A stretch of DNA of 38,919 bases from Woeseiaceae bacterium (GTDB taxonomy: Bacteria; Pseudomonadota; Gammaproteobacteria; Steroidobacterales; Woeseiaceae), in contig JANQLK010000013.1 of assembly GCA_028280615.1 (NCBI GenBank), positions 1-38,919 of the forward strand. Direction: 5' to 3'. Under the pieces are notes generated by a model. The model was not told where the DNA came from and searched no databases. It saw only the letters and a program-made list of their open reading frames with translations. Positions 23,810 to 30,865 of this stretch are shown here, piece by piece (within the stretch, counting starts at the first letter, position 1; each line of letters opens with the position of its first letter). Both the position numbers and the translations under genes were made by a program.

Positions 23810-24664
23810 ATGATGATGGAAACGAGACGCTACGGCCGCCCGACGCTGGGCGGTATCTGGAGAACCTACCGCGCAAGGATCGCTGCGACCTTGAGCCTGT
23901 TGACCGTCGAGCGGCTGCTCGGCGTCATCGTACCGTTCGTCTTGGGCCTCGCGATCAACGACCTGATCGCGGGCGAGCTGCGCGGCGTCTGGTGGCTTAT
24001 TGCCCTCGAAGTAACGGCGCTCGCGATCGGCACGGGCCGGCGTCTGTACGACAGCCGCGTCTACGCGGGGATTTACTCCGACGTTGCCGATGCCACGGCG
24101 AAACGCACGGACCTGAGCGTCAGCCGGCGCGCGGCGAGGCTGGGCCTCGCACGCGAACTCGTCGACTTCTTCGAATGGGAACTGCCGGAGTTAATTGCGG
24201 CGCTCGTCGGCATCGTCGGTGCGCTCACGATGCTGGTCTACATGCTGCCGTCGGTGGGCGCGCTTAGCTTCATCACGGGCCTGCTGGTGGCGATGATCTT
24301 CGTCGTGAGCCGTGGGCGCATGTTCAACCTGAACAAGCTCCTGAACAACGAGCTCGAACGGCAGGTGACCATGCTCGAGTCGGAGCGCGCGTTCCTGCGC
24401 CTGAAGCACCTGGCACGCCTGGCGCGCTGGCGCATCCACCTGTCCGATCTCGAGGCCGCGAACTTCGCGATCGCGGAGCTGCTGCTGTCGGCGCTCATCA
24501 TCGCCGCGGTTGTCGTGACCGTGCAGGCGGGACTGAGCGTCGGCGAGGTCTTCGCGGTGCTCACCTACCTGATCGGTCTCGCCGAGAATCTGATCGTGCT
24601 GCCGTGGACCTACCAGCAGTCGATCCGGGCACACGAGATCGGCGGTCGCATCGCGAGCGGTTGA
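23810..24664 (+). CDS. ABC transporter six-TM protein without ATPase
   Basis: A 284-residue membrane protein resembling stand-alone ABC_membrane_3-type proteins: an ABC exporter transmembrane domain with about six hydrophobic segments (VERLLGVIVPFVLGLAIN near the start, LPELIAALVGIVGALTMLVY in the middle, and two late helices). No Walker A, signature or Walker B motif is present, and no ATPase gene is adjacent. AGGAGG at 23800-23805 precedes three consecutive ATGs (23810, 23813, 23816), so the true start is one of these. Function is unknown. An attenuator-like leader lies upstream and a terminator directly downstream, so the gene is a single regulated transcription unit. Confidence 0.85.
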   Translation: MMMETRRYGRPTLGGIWRTYRARIAATLSLLTVERLLGVIVPFVLGLAINDLIAGELRGVWWLIALEVTALAIGTGRRLYDSRVYAGIYSDVADATAKRTDLSVSRRAARLGLARELVDFFEWELPELIAALVGIVGALTMLVYMLPSVGALSFITGLLVAMIFVVSRGRMFNLNKLLNNELERQVTMLESERAFLRLKHLARLARWRIHLSDLEAANFAIAELLLSALIIAAVVVTVQAGLSVGEVFAVLTYLIGLAENLIVLPWTYQQSIRAHEIGGRIASG

Positions 24665-24714
24665 CGGGACATCATCGGGAGCGGCTTGCCGCTGCGCTGC
24701 CATGCGCGGCGACA

Positions 24715-24738
24715 GGCGGTGAGCCGCCCCCCTTTTTT
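24715..24738 (+). terminator. Intrinsic terminator after ABC six-TM gene
   Basis: GGCGG-TGAG-CCGCC followed by CCCC and six T residues. It sits between the rightward six-TM gene and the leftward kinase, whose stop codon begins 3 nt later. Confidence 0.75.
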
Positions 24739-24740
24739 GG

Positions 24741-26591
24741 CTAGCGTTCGGGCTCTGCCGCGAATCGAATCCTGACGGCGGTTCCGTCCGCACCGGAATC
24801 GATTTCCAGCTCGACGCCCGCGAGCTCCGCGCGGCGGCGCATATTCTCGATGCCGAACCCCGCTCGTTCCGCGTCCGGGTCGAATCCGTTGCCGTCGTCG
24901 CGGATGCAGACCGTGACGTTACCGTCGCTCGCTTGCGCCGAGAATGCGAGGTTGCGCGCTCCGCTGTGCCTGAGCGCGTTCGTCGAGGCTTCCTGCACGA
25001 TGCGCAGGACGTGAAGGGATTCCTCGGGATGCAGTGACACGGCCGGCACCTCGCTCATGTCCCACTTGAGGTTGACGCCGCTCTTGTCCCAAACCTTTTT
25101 GGAACGGTGCCGGAACGATGCCAGCAACGATACGAGATCGCTCTGTTGCGGCGAAATGGAGTCCACGATGAGCCGCAGGTCGACCAGCGCGCGTTCTAGC
25201 GAATCGCGCAGTTCATCCGGTGCGTTTTCCCGTTCGCTGACGGCGAGCGCCTGGATCAGCTGACCGCCGAGTCCGTCGTGCATGTCCCGCATCAGGCGAT
25301 TGCGTTCGTCCGAGAGCGTCTGCCGGCGCTCCAGCTCCCGGCGCTCCTCGTAGCCCGTCTCGAGCTCGCGCGCCTTGTCGTCGATGCGTCTTTCGAGGTC
25401 CCTGTTCAGCGCTACGAGGTCGCGCTCCGATCGCGCATAGCGGCGCGCAATCAGCAAAGTGATGATGGCCACCTGGCCCATGGCGACGTACTTCGTATAG
25501 AACGTCGTTCCGGGCACCCAGCTCGTGAAGTCATACAGGTGATCGCGAACGCCGACGATGAGTCCGGCCGCGCTGATGAAGTACAGGCTCAGGCTCTCGA
25601 CGGACCAGAGCCGCCAGCTCGCGATTGCGTACAGCGCGAACGTGAGAACCGAGCACAGCAGGACGTACGGCACCCAGATCGTCGCGAAGTAGTCGTACAT
25701 CGCTTCGATCCGGAACGTCGCGAGCAGGTAGAACACCGGCGCCGTCAATACCGCACCTCCGGCGAGCGAAGCGATTTCGAGCTTGCGGAATCCCAGTGCG
25801 AAGAACCGGTTGGCGAAGGTCGGGGTCAGCACGGCCCACCAGAGCAGCAGGTAGATGAGCGCGATCCACGCCCAGTGGTAAATGGGAATGTGGCTGATCA
25901 ACGAGTGAAGCGTGTGCATGGACCAGAGCGTGACGATCAGCGCATACAGACCGAAGTAGGCGTAATGACGCCGGCTCACGAGGTACAGCACGGCCAGCGA
26001 GAGCGCCGGCCCGAGCATGAGTATCGCGACGACGAGCGGCAGCCAGAACGTGATCACCCGGTCCGACAGGAATTGCTGGGCCAAAAGGCTTGACGGCCCG
26101 AGGACGATCCCGTGGCTGTTCAGGTATCCGCGTTCCCGGGCGATGCGCAGGTAGACGGGCTTCCCCGATGAGGCGGCGTCCGCCGGCAGTCGAAACAGAA
26201 GCGAACGATTGTGGTAGTGCAGCGGACGTTCCATGGGACCGGCCGAGCCGACGTAGTCGTCGCCGAGAAACACGGCGACGTTCGCTTTCGGATAGGGCAG
26301 ATAGACGGCCAGGTTGCCGCTGCCGAGCGGCGGATCGATGGCGAGCCAGGCGCTGTTGAAGGACTCACGGCGAACCGGGACCTCAATGTGTGTCGCCGTG
26401 TCAACGGTCTCCCAGCTGGCGTCGACCGGCGGCGTCCGTGAGTGCGACTCCACGAAGCGTACGGTCTCGACGCGGTACTCGTCGAGCGCATCGTTGGGCG
26501 TATCCAGCCGGTGAACGAGCTGCAGGAGCGCCAGCGGCGAGATTCCCAGAGCGATAAGCGATGCGGTCTTGTACTTCTTCGATCGCATCAA
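24741..26591 (-). CDS. 7TM-DISM sensor histidine kinase (NarX-type)
   Basis: 616 residues. An N-terminal signal or anchor is followed by a periplasmic beta-sandwich region (about 35-165, ligand-binding jelly-roll-like). A block of about seven hydrophobic helices (about 178-385) is of the 7TMR-DISM kind. A coiled coil near 385-428 leads to a HisKA_3 dimerisation domain with H438 in LMRDMHDGLGGQ, and a HATPase domain with N537 in VQEASTNALRHSG and DDGNGFDP. The start overlaps the regulator stop by 4 nt. It pairs with the NarL-type regulator and is divergent from the DsrE-like operon, its probable target. The ligand is unknown; such sensors often detect carbohydrates or small periplasmic molecules. 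Confidence 0.92.
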   Translation of the reverse strand: MMRSKKYKTASLIALGISPLALLQLVHRLDTPNDALDEYRVETVRFVESHSRTPPVDASWETVDTATHIEVPVRRESFNSAWLAIDPPLGSGNLAVYLPYPKANVAVFLGDDYVGSAGPMERPLHYHNRSLLFRLPADAASSGKPVYLRIARERGYLNSHGIVLGPSSLLAQQFLSDRVITFWLPLVVAILMLGPALSLAVLYLVSRRHYAYFGLYALIVTLWSMHTLHSLISHIPIYHWAWIALIYLLLWWAVLTPTFANRFFALGFRKLEIASLAGGAVLTAPVFYLLATFRIEAMYDYFATIWVPYVLLCSVLTFALYAIASWRLWSVESLSLYFISAAGLIVGVRDHLYDFTSWVPGTTFYTKYVAMGQVAIITLLIARRYARSERDLVALNRDLERRIDDKARELETGYEERRELERRQTLSDERNRLMRDMHDGLGGQLIQALAVSERENAPDELRDSLERALVDLRLIVDSISPQQSDLVSLLASFRHRSKKVWDKSGVNLKWDMSEVPAVSLHPEESLHVLRIVQEASTNALRHSGARNLAFSAQASDGNVTVCIRDDGNGFDPDAERAGFGIENMRRRAELAGVELEIDSGADGTAVRIRFAAEPER

Positions 26592-27220
26592 TCGTCCATC
26601 AATCCGAGACGCCGGGCCTCGTAAACGGCGGCTGCCTTGGAGTTCACCTCGAGCTTGGTGTAGATGCGCTTCGTGTAAGTGCCGACCGTGTTCGCCGAGA
26701 CGCCCATCAGCGCGGCAATCTCCGCGTAGGTATAGCCCTTGGAAGCCAGCGAGAGAACGTCCTGCTCGCGCGTCGAGAGCGTCACGTCGGTTTCGCTTAC
26801 GGGCCGCTGCTGGAAGTGGGCGATCAGATGGCGTGCGATCGGAGGGCTGATCGGCGATTCGCCGTTCAGGAGCTGATGCAGCGCGGCCGAGATTTCCTCG
26901 GCTCCGTCGTCCTTCAACAGGTAGCCCTTCGCCCCGGCGCGAATTGCCGATACGACGCGCTTCTCGTCGCCGAACACGGAGATCACGAGGACCTGCGCGT
27001 CGCTGCCGGCGCGCTCGATCAGCGTCGTACCGTCCCCGTCGGGCAAGGCGAGGTCGACCAGCAGCACGTCCGGGGCCAGGGCTTCGTAGTACTCCATGGC
27101 CTGTTTCAGCGTACCCGCCTCGGCGACGACTCTGAATGCCGGATCGGCCGATACCTTGGCGACCAGGCTCATCCGGGTCGTTTCGTGATCTTCGACGATC
27201 ATGACGTTTGTTGGCGGCAT
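26588..27220 (-). CDS. NarL/LuxR-type response regulator
   Basis: 210 residues: a receiver domain (acidic E10/D11, phospho-acceptor D56 in VLLVDLALPDGDG, conserved lysine in KGYLLKDD) and a C-terminal LuxR helix-turn-helix with LSTREQDVLSLASKGYTYAE, then ANTVGTYTKRIYTKL. The ATG at 27218-27220 gives the normal family N-terminus (MPPTNVMIVEDHE); a longer start at 27256 would abut the first palindrome. Translation is coupled to the kinase. Two perfect palindromes lie 37-87 nt upstream, likely its own binding sites and shared with the divergent operon. Confidence 0.94.
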   Translation of the reverse strand: MPPTNVMIVEDHETTRMSLVAKVSADPAFRVVAEAGTLKQAMEYYEALAPDVLLVDLALPDGDGTTLIERAGSDAQVLVISVFGDEKRVVSAIRAGAKGYLLKDDGAEEISAALHQLLNGESPISPPIARHLIAHFQQRPVSETDVTLSTREQDVLSLASKGYTYAEIAALMGVSANTVGTYTKRIYTKLEVNSKAAAVYEARRLGLMDD

Positions 27221-27256
27221 GGCAATTGTTTTAAGCCAGCCCCACCGGTCGCGCAA

Positions 27257-27274
27257 GTCACCTGTTTAGGTGAC
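27257..27274. promoter_or_regulatory. Perfect palindrome 1, divergent promoter
   Basis: GTCACCT-GTTT-AGGTGAC, 7-bp perfect arms with a 4-nt centre. It shares the form GTCAC-N8-GTGAC with a second element 33 bp away and lies between the NarL-type regulator and the DsrE-like operon. It is probably a binding site of the regulator. Confidence 0.75.
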
Positions 27275-27289
27275 ACGCTGCGCACGCGG

Positions 27290-27307
27290 GTCACGCATTC
27301 GCGTGAC
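27290..27307. promoter_or_regulatory. Perfect palindrome 2, divergent promoter
   Basis: GTCACGC-ATTC-GCGTGAC, 7-bp perfect arms with a 4-nt centre, the same architecture as palindrome 1. Start-to-start distance is 33 bp, about three helical turns, so dimers bound to both would face the same side of the DNA. It lies 58 nt before the first operon gene. Confidence 0.75.
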
Positions 27308-27365
27308 AACGCCCGTCGCTCGCATTCGGCAGAGTGGCCGTCCGTCAAAACCCAAGGAATACGCC

Positions 27366-27686
27366 ATGTCCAACTTTGTCCTGATTTCGTCGCAGAACGA
27401 GCTGGAAAGCCGGAATGCAACACGCTGCATACACCTCGCGGTGAATCTCGCGGGTATGGGCCATGCCGTCACGGTCTTCATGCTGCAGAACGGTGTGTTC
27501 GCGGCCTGCGGGAACCCGATCGAGCTCTCAAACGCGGCCCGTGCCGGCGTGCGGGTGCTGGCGGACGACTTCTCGCTGCGCGAGCGCGGCATCGCGGCCG
27601 ACCAGGTTTCGCGAAACGTGCAGGCGTCGTCTCTCGATTTCGTGGTCGATCGGCTCGCAGCCGGCGACAAGGTCATCTGGCACTGA
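27366..27686 (+). CDS. DsrE-family protein, lacks catalytic cysteine
   Basis: A 106-residue cytoplasmic DsrE/TusD-fold protein beginning MSNFVLISSQNELESRNATR, with the alternating strand-helix pattern of the family (GMGHAVTVFMLQNGVF, then AGVRVLADDFSLRERGI). It ends VDRLAAGDKVIWH, a tail seen in many small DsrE proteins. The cysteine usually found just before the RG motif is replaced (ADDFSLRERG), so it probably acts as a structural subunit rather than the sulfur acceptor; two other cysteines, C21 and C48, are present. It is the first gene of an eight-gene operon and lies 13 nt before the next gene. Confidence 0.85.
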   Translation: MSNFVLISSQNELESRNATRCIHLAVNLAGMGHAVTVFMLQNGVFAACGNPIELSNAARAGVRVLADDFSLRERGIAADQVSRNVQASSLDFVVDRLAAGDKVIWH

Positions 27687-27699
27687 GCGGAGAAGCATC

Positions 27700-28113
27700 A
27701 TGAACCTGAAACCCAGGCTTACATTCGTACTCATGGACGCGCCGTTCGAGAGCGCGCGGACGACCACGGCGATGCGCCTCCTCGATATCGCCGCCCGGCG
27801 GGGATACGAGATCAACGTCTTCGCCTACGAAGGTGCGGTGTACCTGCCGTTTGCCGCGCAGACCCAGCACCCGAACGCGGTGCACGGACACGACGTCGAC
27901 GAGGAGAACCACCCGTTGCCCAGGGACTGGATCCGATCGCTGATCGGCGAGGCCATGGCCAACGAAGGATCCCTGGACTGGGTGAACTGCGGGCTTTGCG
28001 TCGACGAACGGGGTGCGGCGGATGCGATTGACGGCGTCCGGCGCGGAACGCCGGCCGACCTCGTGCACTTCGTTCGTCACTCCGACAACACGCTCGTAAT
28101 CCCGACGGCCTGA
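27700..28113 (+). CDS. DsrE-like protein with candidate active cysteines
   Basis: 137 residues. The start MNLKPRLTFVLMDAPFESAR follows a GGAGAAG-type ribosome site. The conserved position before the RG motif carries cysteines here (WVNCGLCVDERGA), matching the sulfur-accepting cysteine of DsrE/TusD. This makes it the likely persulfide-carrying member of the trio. It has a longer middle region than TusD, with several histidines (QHPNAVHGHDVDEENH) that could bind metal or stabilise a persulfide. It begins 13 nt after the preceding gene and ends 10 nt before the DsrH-like gene. TusBCD normally relays sulfur for tRNA thiolation, and DsrEFH for sulfur oxidation; which applies here is unclear. Confidence 0.85.
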   Translation: MNLKPRLTFVLMDAPFESARTTTAMRLLDIAARRGYEINVFAYEGAVYLPFAAQTQHPNAVHGHDVDEENHPLPRDWIRSLIGEAMANEGSLDWVNCGLCVDERGAADAIDGVRRGTPADLVHFVRHSDNTLVIPTA

Positions 28114-28123
28114 GGACAGTTCA

Positions 28124-28504
28124 ATGAAAATCCTGCAATTGATTCATACCGCCTACCGCGCTACCACCGAGGAGCAGGACGACACCGTTGTCTGGCTGAC
28201 GCATGCGATGACCGGCGCCGGAGGCTCTTTCGACGTTTTGCTTTCGGGCAATGCGGTCAACTACACCGTCGTCGGGCAGAACGCCGGCGGCCTCAGATTC
28301 GGTGAGTGGCAACAAACCCAGCCGCCGCGTATCGAGCGGGATATCGCAAGCCTTGTGGCGAAGGACGTCAACGTCTATTTCGTCGAGGAAGACGCCCACG
28401 CCCTGGGGCTCGAAAGCACCGTGCAGATCGATGACGTACGCGCGATCGCTCGCGAGGACGTCGCCGGGCTCATCGAAAAATACGACCAGGTCTGGCGCTG
28501 GTAG
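28124..28504 (+). CDS. DsrH/TusB-like protein
   Basis: 126 residues. The C-terminal half matches DsrH/TusB: NVYFVEEDAHALGL, then a DDVRAIAREDVAGLIEKYDQ segment, ending in tryptophan (VWRW), as in TusB where the tail closes the heterotrimer. The N-terminus MKILQLIHTAYRATTEEQDD is followed by a longer insertion than in TusB. It contains no cysteine at all, so it cannot itself carry sulfur. With the two preceding genes it could form a DsrEFH-like complex. Its last 38 codons were copied into the next small ORF by a tandem duplication. Confidence 0.8.
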   Translation: MKILQLIHTAYRATTEEQDDTVVWLTHAMTGAGGSFDVLLSGNAVNYTVVGQNAGGLRFGEWQQTQPPRIERDIASLVAKDVNVYFVEEDAHALGLESTVQIDDVRAIAREDVAGLIEKYDQVWRW

Positions 28505-28844
28505 CCGCTCGAGGCAACGGCCCGAATACAACAGCCACACATTGAGGAAACACACGATGAAACTCTGGGTCTCTATCGCGCACTTGATCGCGCTTGCAGC
28601 AAGTCTTGCCAGCGCCGAAGACGCCCACGCGCTGGCACACGAAGGCGCCGTTCTGATCGATGACCTACACCCGATCGCCCGCGAGAACGCCGCCGGGCTC
28701 GTCGAGAAATACGACCGGGTCTGGCGCTTGTAGTCACTTCAGGCGCCGGCCGAAACACACAGACACACAAAGAGGAAACACACGATGAAATATCTGATCT
28801 CCATAACGCTGCTGCTGGCGCTGGCGGCGAGTCTCGCGATCGCC
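28388..28844 (+). repeat. 229-bp tandem duplication creating a chimeric ORF
   Basis: Copy 1 (28388-28616) and copy 2 (28617-28844) are adjacent direct repeats. Each contains, in order, the last 38 codons plus stop of the DsrH-like gene, a 51-52 nt spacer with the GAGGAAACACACG ribosome site, and the 20-codon signal peptide of the next gene. The coding part differs at about 18 of 117 positions by eye. The spacers differ by one nucleotide in length. The duplication boundary falls exactly at the signal peptide end. Confidence 0.9.
28557..28733 (+). CDS. Chimeric 58-residue secreted peptide
   Basis: A small ORF with its own GAGGA ribosome site. The first 20 residues (MKLWVSIAHLIALAASLASA) are a signal peptide homologous to that of the secreted protein at 28785. 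The remaining 38 residues copy the C-terminal tail of the DsrH-like protein, ending KYDRVWRL instead of KYDQVWRW. The frame is intact with no indel, but only about four of the 18 differences from the parental copy are silent, so purifying selection is not evident. It would export a TusB-tail-like peptide to the periplasm. Expression is untested; it may be a young gene or a neutral leftover. Confidence 0.6.
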   Translation: MKLWVSIAHLIALAASLASAEDAHALAHEGAVLIDDLHPIARENAAGLVEKYDRVWRL

Positions 28845-29435
28845 GATGAGGCAGGCAAACAGTACGACCCGGTCGTCCGCACGGCGGACTCGGCCTGGGT
28901 TGGCGAGTCGCAGCTCATTCGCTCACCGAACCGGATCCAGGCGATCGTTCGCACGAGCGATCTCGATCCCGGCGCGGCGATGACCGTGTGGTGGCGCATT
29001 TACAACCGGCCACGGCACTGCGCCGTGCCGTTCGCCTGCGAAGCCGGCGACCTCAAGAATCCGGCCGTCGACGGTTCGCAGCTGCATGCGACGGCATTTG
29101 TCGTCGGCAACGCCGACGGAACGCAGACGATCGTTACGTCGCTGTACAGGACGGCGGCCAAAGCTCAGGGCGGCGACTCGTTCGACGATACGCTCGACGA
29201 AGCGTATTTGAACGGACGAGGACTGCGTCGACCGCTGAATGCCGAAGTGGAACTCCTGATCGCGAATCACGGCCGCGTGGCCGATCCCCTGAGCGACGGC
29301 GAGTACGCGGCACTCGAGCAGCTTCTGACGCCGACGGGGACGCAGCTCGACTGCGCGGATCCCGCCGCACCGTCCCCGTCGCGAACCTATCGCTGCGGCG
29401 TGATACAGCGAGTCGATCACGACGCCGGGCGCTGA
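28785..29435 (+). CDS. Secreted cysteine-containing protein, paralogue A
   Basis: 216 residues with signal peptide MKYLISITLLLALAASLAIA. I do not recognise a named family. It shares a core with the next protein: IVRTSDLDPGAAMTVWWRIY, then NRPRHC and a second cysteine, later VELLIANHGRVADPLSDGEY, and two C-terminal cysteines (QLDC, YRCG). Four cysteines at matching positions suggest two disulfides in a periplasmic or extracellular beta-rich fold. It is preceded by GAGGA. Position within the DsrE-like operon suggests it is made under control of the same two-component system. Confidence 0.8.
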   Translation: MKYLISITLLLALAASLAIADEAGKQYDPVVRTADSAWVGESQLIRSPNRIQAIVRTSDLDPGAAMTVWWRIYNRPRHCAVPFACEAGDLKNPAVDGSQLHATAFVVGNADGTQTIVTSLYRTAAKAQGGDSFDDTLDEAYLNGRGLRRPLNAEVELLIANHGRVADPLSDGEYAALEQLLTPTGTQLDCADPAAPSPSRTYRCGVIQRVDHDAGR

Positions 29436-29437
29436 CA

Positions 29438-29526
29438 AATCGGCAGAGCTGCCGATTCGCGCGGCTGCGGCCTGCTCGGACAAATGTCCCGGGCGACTGC
29501 GGAGCGATGCCGGACAGCGGGACATT
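29438..29526. repeat. Inverted repeats between the secreted paralogues
   Basis: The 166-bp gap holds two inverted repeats. AATCGGCAGAGCTGCCGATT (29438-29457) has 9-bp arms and starts 3 nt after the stop. AATGTCCCG (29483-29491) pairs with CGGGACATT (29518-29526), forming a 9-bp stem with a 26-nt loop. Neither has a U-tract, so they are more likely stabilising or processing structures than terminators. The ribosome site AGAGGA follows at 29591. Confidence 0.55.
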
Positions 29527-29601
29527 CCTCCCATTGTTGCTGTGCCGCGCGGTCGGCAATCTCGTCAGCGTTCTCTAACTACATACGCTAAGAGGAATCC
29601 G

Positions 29602-30213
29602 ATGAACAAATTCACACTAACGATCGCGAGCTTCGCCGCGGCTGCCGCCATGGCTTTGCCGATGTCGGCGGGCGCCGACGACAGGCCGAGGCATCGGCTG
29701 CTGTCGGCCGCCAATGCGCTCGACCTCACGACTTTGACGCCGATCAATGGCGCATCGACGCTGATCCGGGACCGGCGCGGCATCCGCATGACCTATGACG
29801 CGTCCGGCCTCGAGCCGGGCGGGACGTACACGGCCTGGTGGGTGATCTTCAACCGCCCGGACCGCTGCTCCGACGGCGTCTGCAGTGAAGACGACGTATT
29901 CGTCGATCCGAAGCCGGCCCGGACCAGCGTGCTGTACGCGAGCGGCAGTCTCGCGGGATACGACGGCATCGCCGACTTCCACGCGGCGCTCGATCGCCGC
30001 GAGCGAACCGGCGAGGTGCTGTTCGGGCCGGGACTCGTCAACGTATTCGGCAGCGAGGTCCACGTCGTGATTCGCACCCACGGTCAGCCGATTCCGGGCG
30101 CCGTCGATCTGCAGCTCTCGACCTTCAACGGCGGCTGCGAGACGAACCTGTGCGCTGACGTGCAGGCGGCCGTTCACCTCCCGGCCCGGCGTACCGACGA
30201 AGACGACGATTAG
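29602..30213 (+). CDS. Secreted cysteine-containing protein, paralogue B
   Basis: 203 residues with signal peptide MNKFTLTIASFAAAAAMALP and a mature start near ADDRPRH. It is the paralogue of the protein at 28785: GIRMTYDASGLEPGGTYTAW, then WVIFNRPDRC with a second cysteine five residues on, VHVVIRTHGQPIPGAVDLQL, and two late cysteines (GGCETNLC). The C-terminus is acidic (RRTDEDDD). The ATG follows AGAGGA. Divergence between A and B is large, so the duplication is old, unlike the 229-bp event upstream. Function unknown; the preserved cysteine layout argues for an oxidised, exported fold. Confidence 0.8.
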   Translation: MNKFTLTIASFAAAAAMALPMSAGADDRPRHRLLSAANALDLTTLTPINGASTLIRDRRGIRMTYDASGLEPGGTYTAWWVIFNRPDRCSDGVCSEDDVFVDPKPARTSVLYASGSLAGYDGIADFHAALDRRERTGEVLFGPGLVNVFGSEVHVVIRTHGQPIPGAVDLQLSTFNGGCETNLCADVQAAVHLPARRTDEDDD

Positions 30214-30342
30214 CGCCGGATAGGCGACAGGAATCCTGATTCGAGGTGGCGACCATGCGGACCGATCTCCGTCTCACGCCCCCCTTGGATACTCGCTCCG
30301 CGTGGTCCGCCTCGACTCAGGTCTAACAACGGGAGAACCGGC

Positions 30343-30855
30343 ATGAACAAGCGCATGACGTTGATGGCCCTGCTCTTCGTGGCCACGGCCCAGGCGCAGG
30401 CCGATCCGGACGCCGCCGGCGCCGCGGAGGTCATCGAGAAGGTCCGCGAGGCGGCCCGGCTCGTGGCGAGGCAAGGCGAAGCGGCGTTCGCCGTGATCGG
30501 CGATCCGGCCTCGGGCTTCGCCTGGAAGGACACCTACGTGTTCGTCGTGAACTGCGACGCCGACGAAGTGATGGCAAATCCCGCCTTCCCGGAACGCGTG
30601 GGAGGCGACATCAAGCAACACTCGGACTATGACGGTAAACGCTATGGGCTGGAGCTTTGCGAGGTCGCGGCGCGGCCGGGCGGCGGCTGGATCGAGTACG
30701 TCTGGCCGAGGAGAGGCAGCAACGTCCCGCTGCGCAAGGTCAGCTACGTGACGTCGGTCGAGGGCCGGCCCTATCAGCTCGGCGCCGGCATCTACGATCA
30801 GACGATCTCGCTCGAGGAGCTCGAGAGGCTCTCGGCAGCTGCACAACCGGAATGA
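30343..30855 (+). CDS. Secreted single Cache-domain protein
   Basis: 170 residues with signal peptide MNKRMTLMALLFVATAQAQA. The mature part resembles a single Cache ligand-binding domain: an N-terminal helix (AAEVIEKVREAARLVARQGE), then FAWKDTYVFVVNCDADEVMA, GKRYGLELCEVAARPGGGWI, EYVWPRRGSN and a terminal SYVTSVEGRPYQLGAGIYD strand pair. Stand-alone secreted Cache proteins occur near signalling genes. Here it could bind a small metabolite for the divergent 7TM-DISM kinase, which is inference. It lies 129 nt after paralogue B, with GGGAG before the start. Confidence 0.82.
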   Translation: MNKRMTLMALLFVATAQAQADPDAAGAAEVIEKVREAARLVARQGEAAFAVIGDPASGFAWKDTYVFVVNCDADEVMANPAFPERVGGDIKQHSDYDGKRYGLELCEVAARPGGGWIEYVWPRRGSNVPLRKVSYVTSVEGRPYQLGAGIYDQTISLEELERLSAAAQPE

Positions 30856-30865
30856 CGTCAGGCCG

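Noticed and set aside
27221..27256. Longer start for the NarL-type regulator at 27256
   Set aside because: The extra 12 residues are not family-like and the start would lie next to the palindrome; the ATG at 27220 gives the normal receiver N-terminus.
29436..29601. Possible small gene between the secreted paralogues
   Set aside because: No start with a ribosome site gives a plausible peptide; the region is accounted for by inverted repeats and the next gene's leader.
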